A stretch of DNA of 64,000 bases from Dietzia alimentaria 72 (GTDB lineage Bacteria > Actinomycetota > Actinomycetes > Mycobacteriales > Mycobacteriaceae): NCBI RefSeq assembly GCF_000226215.1, contig NZ_AGFF01000012.1, positions 1 through 64,000 on the forward strand, written 5' to 3'. Below the pieces are notes generated by a model. That model saw only the letters and a list, made by a program, of their open reading frames with translations. It was not told the DNA's origin and did no database searches. How positions within the stretch are numbered: the stretch's first letter is position 1; the number at the start of each line of letters is the position of its first letter. This document shows, piece by piece, positions 41,853-50,545 of this stretch. A program made the position numbers and the translations under genes.

Positions 41853-44357
41853 GTGTTCAATTCGCTCGGGCGGACCGTCGCCCACCGCCGCGTCCTCGTC
41901 CTGGTCTGCTCCGTGCTGCTCATGGCCTTCCTCAGCGTGGCCGGCAGCATGTTCGGCAACCCGTTCGGCCAGGGCGGGTTCGAGGACCCGGAGAGCGGGT
42001 GGGCCACCGCCGAGCAACTCGAGCAGGAGGCGTACGGACGCGATGCCCTGGGCGACGTGGTGGTCACCTACCACGCCCCCGAGGGCACGTCGGTTGACGA
42101 TCCGGCATTCCAGGATCCCATCCGGGCATCCCTGGAATCGATACGCACCGAGTACCCCGACCAGGTCACCGGCGTGACCAGCTACGTGTTCAACCAGTCG
42201 CCGGCCCTGGTCAACCGCGATGAGGGCATCGCGGTGGCCTCCATCCAGATCGCCGGCGTGGAAGAGGAGATCCTTGAGAACTTCCGGGTTATCGAGGACC
42301 AGATCGCCGTGGACGGCATCCAGACCGACATCGCCGGTCTGCAGCCCGTGGCCGGTGCGCTGCAGGACGGGATGGACGCTGACCTGGTGCGTGCCGAGCT
42401 CATCGCGCTCCCGCTGGTGTTCCTGCTGCTCATCCTGGTGTTCGGCGGTGTCGTGGCCGCGTTCCTGCCGGTCTCGGTGGGTGTGCTGACAATCCTCGGA
42501 TCGCTCGGCTCGCTCCACCTGCTCTCGCTCCTCACCCCCGTCAATTCGTTCGCCCAGAACGTGGTGACGCTCATCGGCCTGGGCCTGGCGATCGACTACG
42601 GCCTGTTCGTGGTGAGTCGGTTCCGCGAGGAGATGGCCGAGGGATATCCCCCCGACGCGGCGGTGCGCAGAACCCTGGCCACCGCGGGGCGCACCGTGGT
42701 GTTCTCCGCGGTCATGGTGGGCGTGACCCTGTCGGGGCTGCTCATCTTCCCGCAGGACTTCCTCAAGTCGGTGGCCCACGGAGCGATCGTCGCGGTGATC
42801 CTGGCCGCGCTCCTGTCGGTCACTCTGCTGCCCGCAGTCCTGGTGCTGCTGGGCACGCGCGTCGACATGCTGGGAATCAAGCGTCTGCAGCGTCATCGCA
42901 CCCGCGAGCAGGTCGAGAACGGACTGTTCGGCCGTGTGGCCGACTTCTCCATGAAGCATCCCGTGGCGGTGGCGGTGCCGGTGGTGGTGATCCTGGTGGC
43001 CCTGATCATCCCGTTCTCCGGAGTCAAGTTCGGCGGCATCAACGAGACCTACCTGCCACCCGACAACACCACTCGCGTCGCGCAGGAACAGTACGACGAG
43101 AATTTTCCCGGCACCCGCACCGACCCGGTCAAGTTGGTGGTGATCGGTTCCGACGGCGGCACGCTGTCCCAGATCCGCTCCGCCGCCAATGAAGCGCCCG
43201 GCCTGACGGGGCCCTTCGAGTTCGCACGCTCCGGAAAGCAGGACTCGCAGGGCCGCGACGTGGTGGTCCTGCAGTCCGGTCTGGTGGACAGGAACGCGCC
43301 CGCGGAGACCGTCGAGTACCTGCAGTCGTTTCCGATCCCCGACGGCACCGACGTGTACGTGGGCGGTAACCCCGCCATGGAGTCGGACTCGGTCGACGCG
43401 CTGGTCGACGGACTGCCGTGGTTCGTGCTGTACGTCCTCGTGGCCACCACGCTGTTGATGTTCCTGGCCTTCGGTTCCCTGGTGTTGCCGATCAAGGCCG
43501 CCCTGATGAACATGCTGGGCCTGGGTGCCACGCTCGGCATCCTCACCTGGATCTTCGTCGACGGCCACGGCGCCGGCATGCTCGGCTTCACGCCAGGGCC
43601 GTTGACCTCGCCGGTGGTGGTGCTGCTCATGGCGATCATCTATGGCCTGTCCACCGACTACGAAGTGTTCCTCGTCTCGCGGATGGTCGAGGCCAGATCC
43701 CGCGGCGCCCGTACCTCCGAAGCCATACGCAGCGGCGTGGCCAACACCGGGCGCATCATCACCTCGGCCGCTCTCATCCTCATCGTGGTGACCGGCGCGT
43801 TCGCGTTCTCCGAGATCGTGATGATGAAGTACATCGCGTACGGCATGATCGCCGCGCTGATCATCGACGCCACAGTGATCCGCATGCTGCTCGTGCCCGC
43901 GGTCATGCAGATGCTCGGCACCGACAACTGGTGGGCACCGACCTGGATGAAGCGGGTCCAGCAGCGGATCGGACTGGGCGAGGCCGAGATCGACGACGAG
44001 CCGCACCTGCTCGTGAACCGGCCCATCGAGGCAGATGTCGGGGCGGGCGAGATGGCCGCGAACTCGCTGGAGGGGCCCGGCTCCGCTGTCGGCGTGCTCG
44101 AGCGTGAGCCAGCGCCAGCGCCAGCGCCAGCGCCAGCGGCAGAGCCAAAGCCAGAGGCAGAGGCAGAGCCAAAGCCAGAGGCAGAGGCAGAGGCAGAGCC
44201 GGAGGCCCAGCCCGCTCACCACGCTGACGACGACAATCACCCCGAGCACGCCGACGCCCCCGCCGATTCCGACGTGGAGTCGGGCGAGCAGAAGATCCCC
44301 GCCTCAGAGTTGATCGCCAGGCTGATGCGCGAGCACCAGCAGAGGCGCGGGGAGTGA
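41853..44357 (+). CDS. mmpL3: Trehalose monomycolate flippase MmpL3
   Basis: An 834-residue RND transporter exporting trehalose monomycolate to the periplasm, driven by protons. Twelve helices are arranged as two 1+5 halves with two porter domains (about 45-165 and 395-535). The proton-relay Asp-Tyr pairs are intact: Asp248-Tyr249 in GLAIDYG and Asp602-Tyr603 in GLSTDYE. The cytosolic C-terminal tail is short compared with M. tuberculosis (944 residues) and carries an Ala/Pro/Glu/Lys repeat. GTG start with AGGAG 6 nt upstream. Context (trmB, NYN-like, UPF0104) supports the mmpL3 assignment over other MmpLs. Confidence 0.93.
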   Translation: MFNSLGRTVAHRRVLVLVCSVLLMAFLSVAGSMFGNPFGQGGFEDPESGWATAEQLEQEAYGRDALGDVVVTYHAPEGTSVDDPAFQDPIRASLESIRTEYPDQVTGVTSYVFNQSPALVNRDEGIAVASIQIAGVEEEILENFRVIEDQIAVDGIQTDIAGLQPVAGALQDGMDADLVRAELIALPLVFLLLILVFGGVVAAFLPVSVGVLTILGSLGSLHLLSLLTPVNSFAQNVVTLIGLGLAIDYGLFVVSRFREEMAEGYPPDAAVRRTLATAGRTVVFSAVMVGVTLSGLLIFPQDFLKSVAHGAIVAVILAALLSVTLLPAVLVLLGTRVDMLGIKRLQRHRTREQVENGLFGRVADFSMKHPVAVAVPVVVILVALIIPFSGVKFGGINETYLPPDNTTRVAQEQYDENFPGTRTDPVKLVVIGSDGGTLSQIRSAANEAPGLTGPFEFARSGKQDSQGRDVVVLQSGLVDRNAPAETVEYLQSFPIPDGTDVYVGGNPAMESDSVDALVDGLPWFVLYVLVATTLLMFLAFGSLVLPIKAALMNMLGLGATLGILTWIFVDGHGAGMLGFTPGPLTSPVVVLLMAIIYGLSTDYEVFLVSRMVEARSRGARTSEAIRSGVANTGRIITSAALILIVVTGAFAFSEIVMMKYIAYGMIAALIIDATVIRMLLVPAVMQMLGTDNWWAPTWMKRVQQRIGLGEAEIDDEPHLLVNRPIEADVGAGEMAANSLEGPGSAVGVLEREPAPAPAPAPAAEPKPEAEAEPKPEAEAEAEPEAQPAHHADDDNHPEHADAPADSDVESGEQKIPASELIARLMREHQQRRGE
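44108..44205 (+). repeat. Hexanucleotide repeats in the mmpL3 tail
   Basis: Runs of GCCAGC and AGAGGC-type hexamers encode Pro-Ala and Glu-Ala dipeptides. The region is prone to slippage, and copy number probably varies between strains. Confidence 0.88.
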
Positions 44358-44421
44358 CTCTCGGCCGGGGCCCCGGTGTGGGATCCGGAGCCGGGTGATG
44401 AGCTCTGGTTATGGTGACGAG

Positions 44422-45732
44422 ATGATCGGGACGCGTGCCGCCGCGATGAGGCGACGTATCCGGCTGGTATTGGGCAATCCGTGGTTCAAGGCCCTCGCGA
44501 CGCTCGCCGTACTGGCCTTCATCCTCTATTGGCTGCGCGGGCAGATGCCGTTCTTCGCCCAGGGCTTCGAAGCCGTCGCGCGCCCGCACTGGGGTTGGGT
44601 CGCGGCCGCGCTGGTGTTCTCGTACCTGTCCATGTCGAGCTACGGCTCCGTGCAGAAACTGCTGCTGCAGTCGGCGGGCGTCAAGGTCGGCTACTGGGCC
44701 AGCGTCGGTCTGGTGTTCTCCGCCAACGCGTTCTCCACCTGCATCCCCGGCGGGCAGGTGTTCGGCACCACCCTGACCTACAGAAAGACCCGCCAGTGGG
44801 GTGCCACCCGAGTGGTGGCGTCGTGGCAGTTGGTCATCTCGGGAGTGCTCTCCGCGGTCGGTATCGTAATGCTGGCGCTGCTGGGCTTCTTCCTGGTGGG
44901 ATCGGTGTCCAACCCGTTCCTGCTGATGCTGTCGGCGTTCGGGCTCGTAGCAATCGTCGTGGTGGTGCAGTGGGCGGCCCGCAACCCGGACAAGATCGAG
45001 GGCACACTGCTGTCCGTCCTCGGATGGGTCAACGCGCGTCGCCGCAAGCCCGTGGACCACGGTGCGGCCGGCGTGCGCAAGGTTGTCGAGCAGGCCGAGG
45101 CCGTGGACCTCACCAAGACACAACTGTCCAAGGCCTTCGCGTTCTCCCTGCTCAACTGGGTAGCCGACATCGGCTGTCTGTGGGCCGCGGCCAACGCGGT
45201 GGGCGCGCAGCACAGCATCGGCGGACTGTGCATCGCCTACGTGACCGGCAAGATCGTTGCTACCGCACCCATCACTCCGGGCGGGCTCGGGACGGTGGAA
45301 TTCGCACTCATCACCACACTCACCGCGGGTGGTCTCGGCGCGCATCAGGCGTTCGCGACCGTGTTCGTCTACCGAATAGTCAGCTTCCTGCTGGTCGCAT
45401 TAGCCGGCTGGGTGGTGTTCTTCCTCTTCTACCGGGGGGCCGTGGACATCGATCCGGATGCGGAACCCGAGGACGGCGGGGCTCTGGACGAGGCGCCGTC
45501 GTCGTCGTCTTCTGGCGTGGGTACAGCAGACGCTGACTTGCTCCGGTCGCACCCAGCGGAGATCTCCGCCATGTGGCCGCTCAGGGGCAAGCCGTGGCGC
45601 CCCACTGTCCCGCTCGTGTCCGGCCCGATCCCACTGCTGCGCGTGCGAGATGACGGCACCGTCGATCCGGACCAGGGCGAGACGTCCTGCTCGGTCAGTC
45701 GACCGGAACATCGTGATGAGAAAGGACGGTGA
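44422..45732 (+). CDS. UPF0104/YbhN family (lysylphosphatidylglycerol synthase TM-like) membrane protein
   Basis: A 436-residue protein with seven or eight helices in the pattern of LPG-synthase N-terminal flippase-like domains. FSANAFSTCIPGGQVFGTTLTY and the late KIVATAPITPGGLGTVEFAL are hallmarks. It may move a lipid, but no substrate is known. A polar tail of about 80 residues follows the last helix. ATG 44422 is chosen because TATGGT lies 6 nt upstream (leaderless); a GTG at 44395 is possible. It follows mmpL3, matching the Rv0204c neighbourhood from memory. Confidence 0.8.
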   Translation: MIGTRAAAMRRRIRLVLGNPWFKALATLAVLAFILYWLRGQMPFFAQGFEAVARPHWGWVAAALVFSYLSMSSYGSVQKLLLQSAGVKVGYWASVGLVFSANAFSTCIPGGQVFGTTLTYRKTRQWGATRVVASWQLVISGVLSAVGIVMLALLGFFLVGSVSNPFLLMLSAFGLVAIVVVVQWAARNPDKIEGTLLSVLGWVNARRRKPVDHGAAGVRKVVEQAEAVDLTKTQLSKAFAFSLLNWVADIGCLWAAANAVGAQHSIGGLCIAYVTGKIVATAPITPGGLGTVEFALITTLTAGGLGAHQAFATVFVYRIVSFLLVALAGWVVFFLFYRGAVDIDPDAEPEDGGALDEAPSSSSSGVGTADADLLRSHPAEISAMWPLRGKPWRPTVPLVSGPIPLLRVRDDGTVDPDQGETSCSVSRPEHRDEKGR

Positions 45733-46097
45733 GCGGCGTGGCTCCGCTTGTTGTGTTTGTGCTGGACGCGGTGTTGGTGGTCGTGTTCTCGACCCTGGGC
45801 CGTATCGCCCACTCCGAGGAACTCGGCGTGACGCAGGTGTGGGGGACTGCGTGGCCGTTCCTCGTGGGACTGGTCGTGGGCTGGGTGATCGTGCTGCTCG
45901 CGCGTCGCGCCCCCGTCTCTATCGGGTCGGGCGTGTTGCTGTGGCTGTCCACGCTCGCGGTGGGCATGGTGATCCGTGGCCTCGGTGAAGGCCGCGTGCC
46001 GCACTGGAGTTTCATGATCTTCGCCGGCCTGGTCACCGCGCTGCTGCTGATCGGCTGGCGTGCTGTCCGGGCGGGCGTGGTCCGCCGACGCGGTTGA
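45729..46097 (+). CDS. DUF3054 membrane protein
   Basis: A 122-residue protein with four helices (about 5-22, 38-57, 66-84, 92-112). The VLDAVLVVVFSTLGRIAHSEE start and TAWPFLVGLVVGWV are the DUF3054 pattern, found across actinobacteria with unknown function. The GTG at 45729 overlaps the preceding stop (GTGA), so it is coupled to the UPF0104 gene. Confidence 0.8.
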   Translation: MSGVAPLVVFVLDAVLVVVFSTLGRIAHSEELGVTQVWGTAWPFLVGLVVGWVIVLLARRAPVSIGSGVLLWLSTLAVGMVIRGLGEGRVPHWSFMIFAGLVTALLLIGWRAVRAGVVRRRG

Positions 46098-46232
46098 GTC
46101 GCTGACTCAGCAATCCCTCGGCATCTGCTCCCGCGCCTGTACCTGCCCCCTGAGCGTTGGCAACATCCGCCACCCGCGATGGCGTCCCGCGCGCGCATCG
46201 GTACGAGCGCGAGTGCTTCCACGGCAGCGGAT

Positions 46233-46304
46233 GTGAACGAACCCGCTCTGCAGTCAGTGGATGAACCCGCCTCACAGTCCGTGCGCGAACCCGCTCCTCA
46301 GGTC
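46233..46304. repeat. 24-bp tandem repeat, three degenerate copies
   Basis: Units at 46233-46256, 46257-46280 and 46281-46304 share GTG-N3-GAACCCGC. In one plus-strand frame they would read V-x-E-P-A-x-Q-S, but no ribosome binding site or family supports a gene. They abut the GH25 stop on the other strand. Confidence 0.75.
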
Positions 46305-47319
46305 AGGGAAGCGCCTGAGGAATCCGGTCGAGCAGGCCGCCCGACACGTCGAAGCCCTGTGGCATCTCAATTCCATACGGCGTGGGCAGGTCCTGCGGGA
46401 TCGCGACTGTGATGTCCTCGGCCGTCTGAACCGGTGCCGGGGCCAGCTCGGGTGCGGGGGCCGGGGGCGGCGGTGCGTGCTCGATCTGGGGAGCCGGGTC
46501 GGGTGCCGGGGCCGGCGGGGGTTCGGGTGCGGGTTCGACCGGGCCTGCCCAGGCATCGAGGTCGGGCCGGGTGCCCGCGAAGACGTTCAGGTCCACATTG
46601 TGGGCGAATCCGGGAACCTCGCCGGTGTCGGCACGCTGCCAGAAGAGCCATTCGGTCCAGCCACCGATCACCGGCGAGGTCGGCTCGGAGACACCGTATT
46701 CGGCCAGCCAGAGCGGGTACTCGGCGAACCGGGCGGTGTTGTCCATCCGTTCGATCCAGAAGTAGCGGTAGGTGTAGACGATCGGCGTGCGGCCGGTGCG
46801 GTGGCGCAGGGTGTCGAGGAAGATCTGCGTCCACTCGGCCAGTTCGCGGGCGCCCAGGCCCTCGTCGTACTCAAGGTCGAGCACGGGTGGCAGCTGATGG
46901 CCGCCGACTGACTGGAGTCGATCCGCGAAGGCGTGGGCCTGCTGCGCGGGCTCCATGCGGGGCCTGGCCATGTGGTAGCTGCCCACGAGCATCCCTGCGT
47001 CGCGGGCGGCGGCCACGTCGGCCTCGTAGTAGCGGTTGGCCGCGCCGGTGCCCTCGGTGGCTTTGATGAACGCGAACGTCTGGCCGGAGGCGCCGGCGGC
47101 ATGCCAGTCCACGGCCGCATCGTGGGGATGCTGCCAGCTGGAGGAGTCGACACCCTGCGCCAGACCGTCGAAGACAGGAGAGAGGGGAGTGACGGCATCG
47201 GCGCGGGGCGTGAGGACCACGACGACGACGAGGCCCACCGCCATGACGACCGCGGAGGCCAGGGCGACGAGAAGTCTGGAGATCGGGGCGCGTCGGACTG
47301 ACGGACCGGCAGAGGTCAT
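46303..47319 (-). CDS. Secreted GH25 lysozyme-like muramidase
   Basis: A 338-residue exported protein: signal or anchor helix (15-40), GH25 domain (about 52-265), then a Pro/Ala-rich tail. QGVDSSSWQ (Asp58) and LDLEYDE (Asp148, Glu150) are the GH25 catalytic acids, and KATEGTGAANRYYEADVAAARDAGM is typical of the family. It would cleave the MurNAc-GlcNAc bond of peptidoglycan; the tail may bind wall or surface. The ATG at 47319 follows CATACT by 7 nt, consistent with a leaderless start; 12 further upstream codons are possible. Confidence 0.85.
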   Translation of the reverse strand: MTSAGPSVRRAPISRLLVALASAVVMAVGLVVVVVLTPRADAVTPLSPVFDGLAQGVDSSSWQHPHDAAVDWHAAGASGQTFAFIKATEGTGAANRYYEADVAAARDAGMLVGSYHMARPRMEPAQQAHAFADRLQSVGGHQLPPVLDLEYDEGLGARELAEWTQIFLDTLRHRTGRTPIVYTYRYFWIERMDNTARFAEYPLWLAEYGVSEPTSPVIGGWTEWLFWQRADTGEVPGFAHNVDLNVFAGTRPDLDAWAGPVEPAPEPPPAPAPDPAPQIEHAPPPPAPAPELAPAPVQTAEDITVAIPQDLPTPYGIEMPQGFDVSGGLLDRIPQALP

Positions 47320-47415
47320 GTGCTCGAGTATGGGCGAGCCACATGAGTCACACAAGCAACTCGCGCAACTTTGCGCACATTGGCCCGGTGCGCGGTTCGG
47401 GCACGTGGTGGGTAT

Positions 47416-48162
47416 TCAGGCCGGCGGGGCATGCCCGTCGAGGTCAGCTGGGTTTCGGAGAAGCGCGGCCAGGCCGACCGCGTCCAGTGAGAACCCTCCA
47501 AGCTCATCCGTTCTCGCGATCATCCCCGCCTCGGTGAGCCGACGGATGCGACGGGACAACGTCTCCGGCGTGGTTCCGAGATAGGAGGCCACGTCTACCT
47601 GCGAACTGGGAAGCGTGACGAGGCGGTTTCCGTCGTCGTCGTATGTTCGCGGAAGTGCCAGGAGGTACGAGGCGAGTCGGGTGAGGACCGTGTCCGCGAC
47701 CTGTGCGGACAGGAGGAGTTCGGTTGCGAGCAGGCGCTGGAGAGCGGATTCGAGCAACCCGCGCAGGATCGACGGATACGCGGTGGCGAGCTGGTCGAAC
47801 TCGGTGTGCGGAATCGTGCACAAACGGGTGCCGGGTAGGGCGAACGCCGAATGAGCGGGCAGTTGCTGGAGGACCAGTTGCGTCTCCCCTACGTGTTCGC
47901 CGGGTCCGAGGAGTCGCACCGTCCGGCTGTGGCCGGCGGGGCCGACGTGTACCAACCGCAGCCCACCGGTCAGCACTACCGCGATCCGACCCACGGAATG
48001 GCCGGCGTGCTGGATGCATTCGCCGCCCTCGGGGGTTTCGGACCGGGCTACACCGAGGAGGGAGGTCCAGCCGCTGTCGTCCAGCCCAGCGAACAGCGGC
48101 AGGTTGTTCAGTTGCGAACGGGTAAACCGATACCGGGTCCTTGAATGAGCCACGGCACCCAT
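47416..48162 (-). CDS. Crp/Fnr family regulator with FNR-type recognition helix
   Basis: A 248-residue regulator: cyclic-nucleotide-binding-like barrel (about 22-135), dimerisation helix (130-165) and winged helix (165-230). The recognition helix reads TTPETLSRRIRR; Glu200, Ser203 and Arg204 match the E-x2-SR signature by which FNR reads TTGAT half-sites. Only two cysteines occur (49 and 115), so a 4Fe-4S cluster of the E. coli FNR kind is unlikely; a haem or small-ligand sensor of the DNR type is possible. It is divergent from ctaD with an FNR box between them. Confidence 0.88.
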   Translation of the reverse strand: MGAVAHSRTRYRFTRSQLNNLPLFAGLDDSGWTSLLGVARSETPEGGECIQHAGHSVGRIAVVLTGGLRLVHVGPAGHSRTVRLLGPGEHVGETQLVLQQLPAHSAFALPGTRLCTIPHTEFDQLATAYPSILRGLLESALQRLLATELLLSAQVADTVLTRLASYLLALPRTYDDDGNRLVTLPSSQVDVASYLGTTPETLSRRIRRLTEAGMIARTDELGGFSLDAVGLAALLRNPADLDGHAPPA

Positions 48163-48200
48163 GGTGCCCCGTCCGCGGATCCGGTGCCGGGCGACAGCAC

Positions 48201-48242
48201 TTGATCTAGATCAATGACGAATTCTCGAATCGGGTCTACGGT
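48201..48242 (+). promoter_or_regulatory. FNR box and ctaD promoter
   Basis: TTGATCTAGATCAA (48201-48214) is a perfect FNR/DNR-type palindrome. TACGGT at 48237-48242 is a candidate -10. A start 7 nt later (48249) would centre the box at -41.5, the class II activator position. Confidence 0.72.
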
Positions 48243-48262
48243 CCGGCTCAAGGAGGCACGTG

Positions 48263-50011
48263 ATGACCACAACCCAGCCAGTACGGGTAGATGAGACCGT
48301 TCAGCCGGCGCAGCCGCGCCCGTTGACGACTTCGCCCTGGCAGATGTTCACCACCACCGATCACAAGCTCATCGGGGTGATGTATATCGTCACCTGCCTT
48401 GTGTTCTTCTTCGCCGGTGGCCTGATGGCGCTGCTCGTGCGGGCGGAACTATTCCTACCGGGCATGCAGTACCTGTCCAACGAGCAGTTCAACCAGCTAT
48501 TCACCATGCACGGCACGGTGATGCTGCTGTTCTACGCCACCCCGATCGTGATCGGCATCGGCAACTATGTGATGCCGCTGCAGATCGGCGCTCCCGACGT
48601 GGCGTTCCCGCGGCTCAACGCGTTTGGCTTCTGGCTGTTCACGTTCGGTGGCGTAGTGGCGCTCTCCGGCTTCCTGACCCCCGGCGGCTCCGCCGCCTTC
48701 GGCTGGACCATGTACATGCCCCTGGCGGACAAGATTCACTCGCCGTACGTGGGCGCCGACCTGTGGATCCTCGGTGTGGCGATCGGCGGCATCGGCACCA
48801 TCCTGGGCGCGGTCAACTTCGTCACCACGATCATCTGCCTCCGCGCGCCGGGTATGACCATGTTCAGGATGCCGATCTTCACCTGGAACCTGATGATCAC
48901 GTCCGTCCTGATCCTGCTGATCTTCCCGCTGCTCACTGCGGCCGCGATGGGTGTGTTCTACGACCGGACATTCGGCGGCCGCATCTACGATCCGTCCAAC
49001 GGTGGCGCCATTCTCTGGCAGCACCTGTTCTGGTTCTTCGGTCACCCTGAGGTGTACGTGGTGGCACTGCCGTTTTTCGGGATCGTCTCCGAGGTGTTCC
49101 CCGTCTTCTCTCGCAAGCCGCTGTTCGGCTACGCCGGCCTGGTCTTTGCGACCCTGGCGATCGCGGCCCTGTCCATGGCGGTCTGGGCGCACCATATGTT
49201 TGCGACCGGCGCTGTTCTGCTCCCGTTCTTCTCGTTCATGTCCTATCTGATCGCGGTTCCGACCGGTGTGAAGTTCTTCAACTGGATCGGCACCATGTGG
49301 AAGGGCAAGATCACCTTTGAGGCGCCGATGTTGTTCGCCCTCGGCTTCCTGGTGACCTTCCTCTTCGGCGGTCTGACCGGCATCATGATGGCTTCGGCGC
49401 CGATCGACTTCCACATCCACGACTCGTACTTCATCGTGGCGCACTTCCACTACGTACTCTTCGGCACCATCGTCTTTGCGACCTTCTCCGGTGTGTACTT
49501 CTGGTTCCCCAAGATGACGGGACGGATGTACGACGAGCGACTCGCGAAGCTGCACTTCTGGCTGATGTTCATCGGCTTCCATACCACGTTCTTGGTCCAG
49601 CACTGGCTGGGTACGCAGGGAATGCCGCGTCGTTACGCCGACTACCTGGCCACAGACAACTTCACCGTTCTCAACCAGATCTCGACGGTCGGCTCGTTCA
49701 TCCTGGGCATAGCGATGCTGCCGTTTATCTGGAACATGATCAAGAGCTGGCGCTACGGTGAGATCGTCACCGTCGACGACCCGTGGGGCGGAGGCAACTC
49801 CCTCGAGTGGGCCACCTCCTGCCCGCCGCCGCGCCACAACTTCGAGACGCTGCCGCGGATCCGTTCCGAGCGTCCTGCCTTCGAACTGCACTACCCGCAC
49901 ATGACCGAGCGCATGCGCGACGAGTCCCACGTAGGGGGTCGCGCCCGCTCCCGGGATCACGGCTCGCTGAAGGACGCCGCTAGCAGGGGCACCCCGCCCA
50001 ACAAGGGCTGA
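48263..50011 (+). CDS. ctaD: Cytochrome c oxidase subunit I (aa3-type)
   Basis: The 582-residue catalytic subunit of the haem-copper oxidase holds low-spin haem a and the a3-CuB centre, reduces oxygen and pumps protons. Twelve helices are visible. [14 protein letters not shown] holds the CuB ligand His261 and cross-linked Tyr265; [10 protein letters not shown] supplies two further CuB ligands; HFHYVLFG gives the haem ligands. Other subunits are not adjacent, as is usual in Corynebacteriales. ATG 48263 has AGGAGG 6 nt upstream (a GTG lies directly before). The C-terminus extends past the last helix by about 80 polar residues. Confidence 0.96.
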   Translation: MTTTQPVRVDETVQPAQPRPLTTSPWQMFTTTDHKLIGVMYIVTCLVFFFAGGLMALLVRAELFLPGMQYLSNEQFNQLFTMHGTVMLLFYATPIVIGIGNYVMPLQIGAPDVAFPRLNAFGFWLFTFGGVVALSGFLTPGGSAAFGWTMYMPLADKIHSPYVGADLWILGVAIGGIGTILGAVNFVTTIICLRAPGMTMFRMPIFTWNLMITSVLILLIFPLLTAAAMGVFYDRTFGGRIYDPSNGGAILWQHLFWFFGHPEVYVVALPFFGIVSEVFPVFSRKPLFGYAGLVFATLAIAALSMAVWAHHMFATGAVLLPFFSFMSYLIAVPTGVKFFNWIGTMWKGKITFEAPMLFALGFLVTFLFGGLTGIMMASAPIDFHIHDSYFIVAHFHYVLFGTIVFATFSGVYFWFPKMTGRMYDERLAKLHFWLMFIGFHTTFLVQHWLGTQGMPRRYADYLATDNFTVLNQISTVGSFILGIAMLPFIWNMIKSWRYGEIVTVDDPWGGGNSLEWATSCPPPRHNFETLPRIRSERPAFELHYPHMTERMRDESHVGGRARSRDHGSLKDAASRGTPPNKG

Positions 50012-50081
50012 TCGGGGTGTTCACCTCGCACCGGCCACCAGCGGTGTAGGCATCCACGTCGTGACCTCCGTTGATGCACTA

Positions 50082-50109
50082 GGGATGTCACCGCCGGGGG
50101 TGGCATCCC
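50082..50109 (+). terminator. Hairpin after ctaD
   Basis: GGGATGTCACC pairs with GGTGGCATCCC (one G-T pair) around a 6-nt loop, 70 nt after the ctaD stop; no T tract. Confidence 0.6.
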
Positions 50110-50239
50110 GGGGGGAGTGGGTAGTGGTCTGGGTCACGGATTAATCACAACCTGTAACACACGGCCCCACGCGTGCGAATGCCACTTTTTCTCACCTACT
50201 CTTAAGGCAGTCCCTCTGAAGAAGTCGGGAGTGCCCCTC

Positions 50240-50512
50240 ATGACCGATGCTGTTGATCTCTCAAACCCTCGTTACCGCCATGCCCTCGTGACCGAGGTGG
50301 ACGGCCCAGGCGACGATCCCACCCTCGAGGTGGTCGTGGCCGAAACTGTTTTCTTGGACGAGCACGGTGCCGGGCGTGGTGTTCCCGAACTGCGACTGCG
50401 GACAGGGGTCGACGGCATCACGCTCACGGATCGCGACCAGGTCCTGGAACTGCAGGCGGTTATTAATCGTGCGGTTAACCAGTGGCGCGACTGCGCCTCA
50501 CACCTGGCCTGA
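50240..50512 (+). CDS. Small conserved-looking protein, function unknown
   Basis: A 90-residue soluble protein, starting MTDAVDLSNPRYRHALVTEVDG, that I do not recognise. It appears alpha/beta with a C-terminal helix (LELQAVINRAVNQWRDCASHL). ATG 50240 has GGGAG 9 nt upstream; the frame extends to 50117, but that part has unrelated composition (Cys/His-rich) and lies in the promoter region. It stands alone, between the ctaD terminator and the convergent pentapeptide-repeat gene. Confidence 0.62.
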   Translation: MTDAVDLSNPRYRHALVTEVDGPGDDPTLEVVVAETVFLDEHGAGRGVPELRLRTGVDGITLTDRDQVLELQAVINRAVNQWRDCASHLA

Positions 50513-50545
50513 CGACCGGTGCGCCTCCGGGGTGGAAGAGGTCGG

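Noticed and set aside
41367-44249. 960-residue open frame antisense to mmpL3 and the NYN-like gene
   Set aside because: His/Glu/Arg/Gln-rich composition is that expected from the mirror frame of a high-GC gene; no family motifs, and mmpL3 on the other strand is unambiguous.
48497-49960. 487-residue frame antisense to ctaD
   Set aside because: Highly charged low-complexity translation; ctaD is full length and intact on the plus strand.
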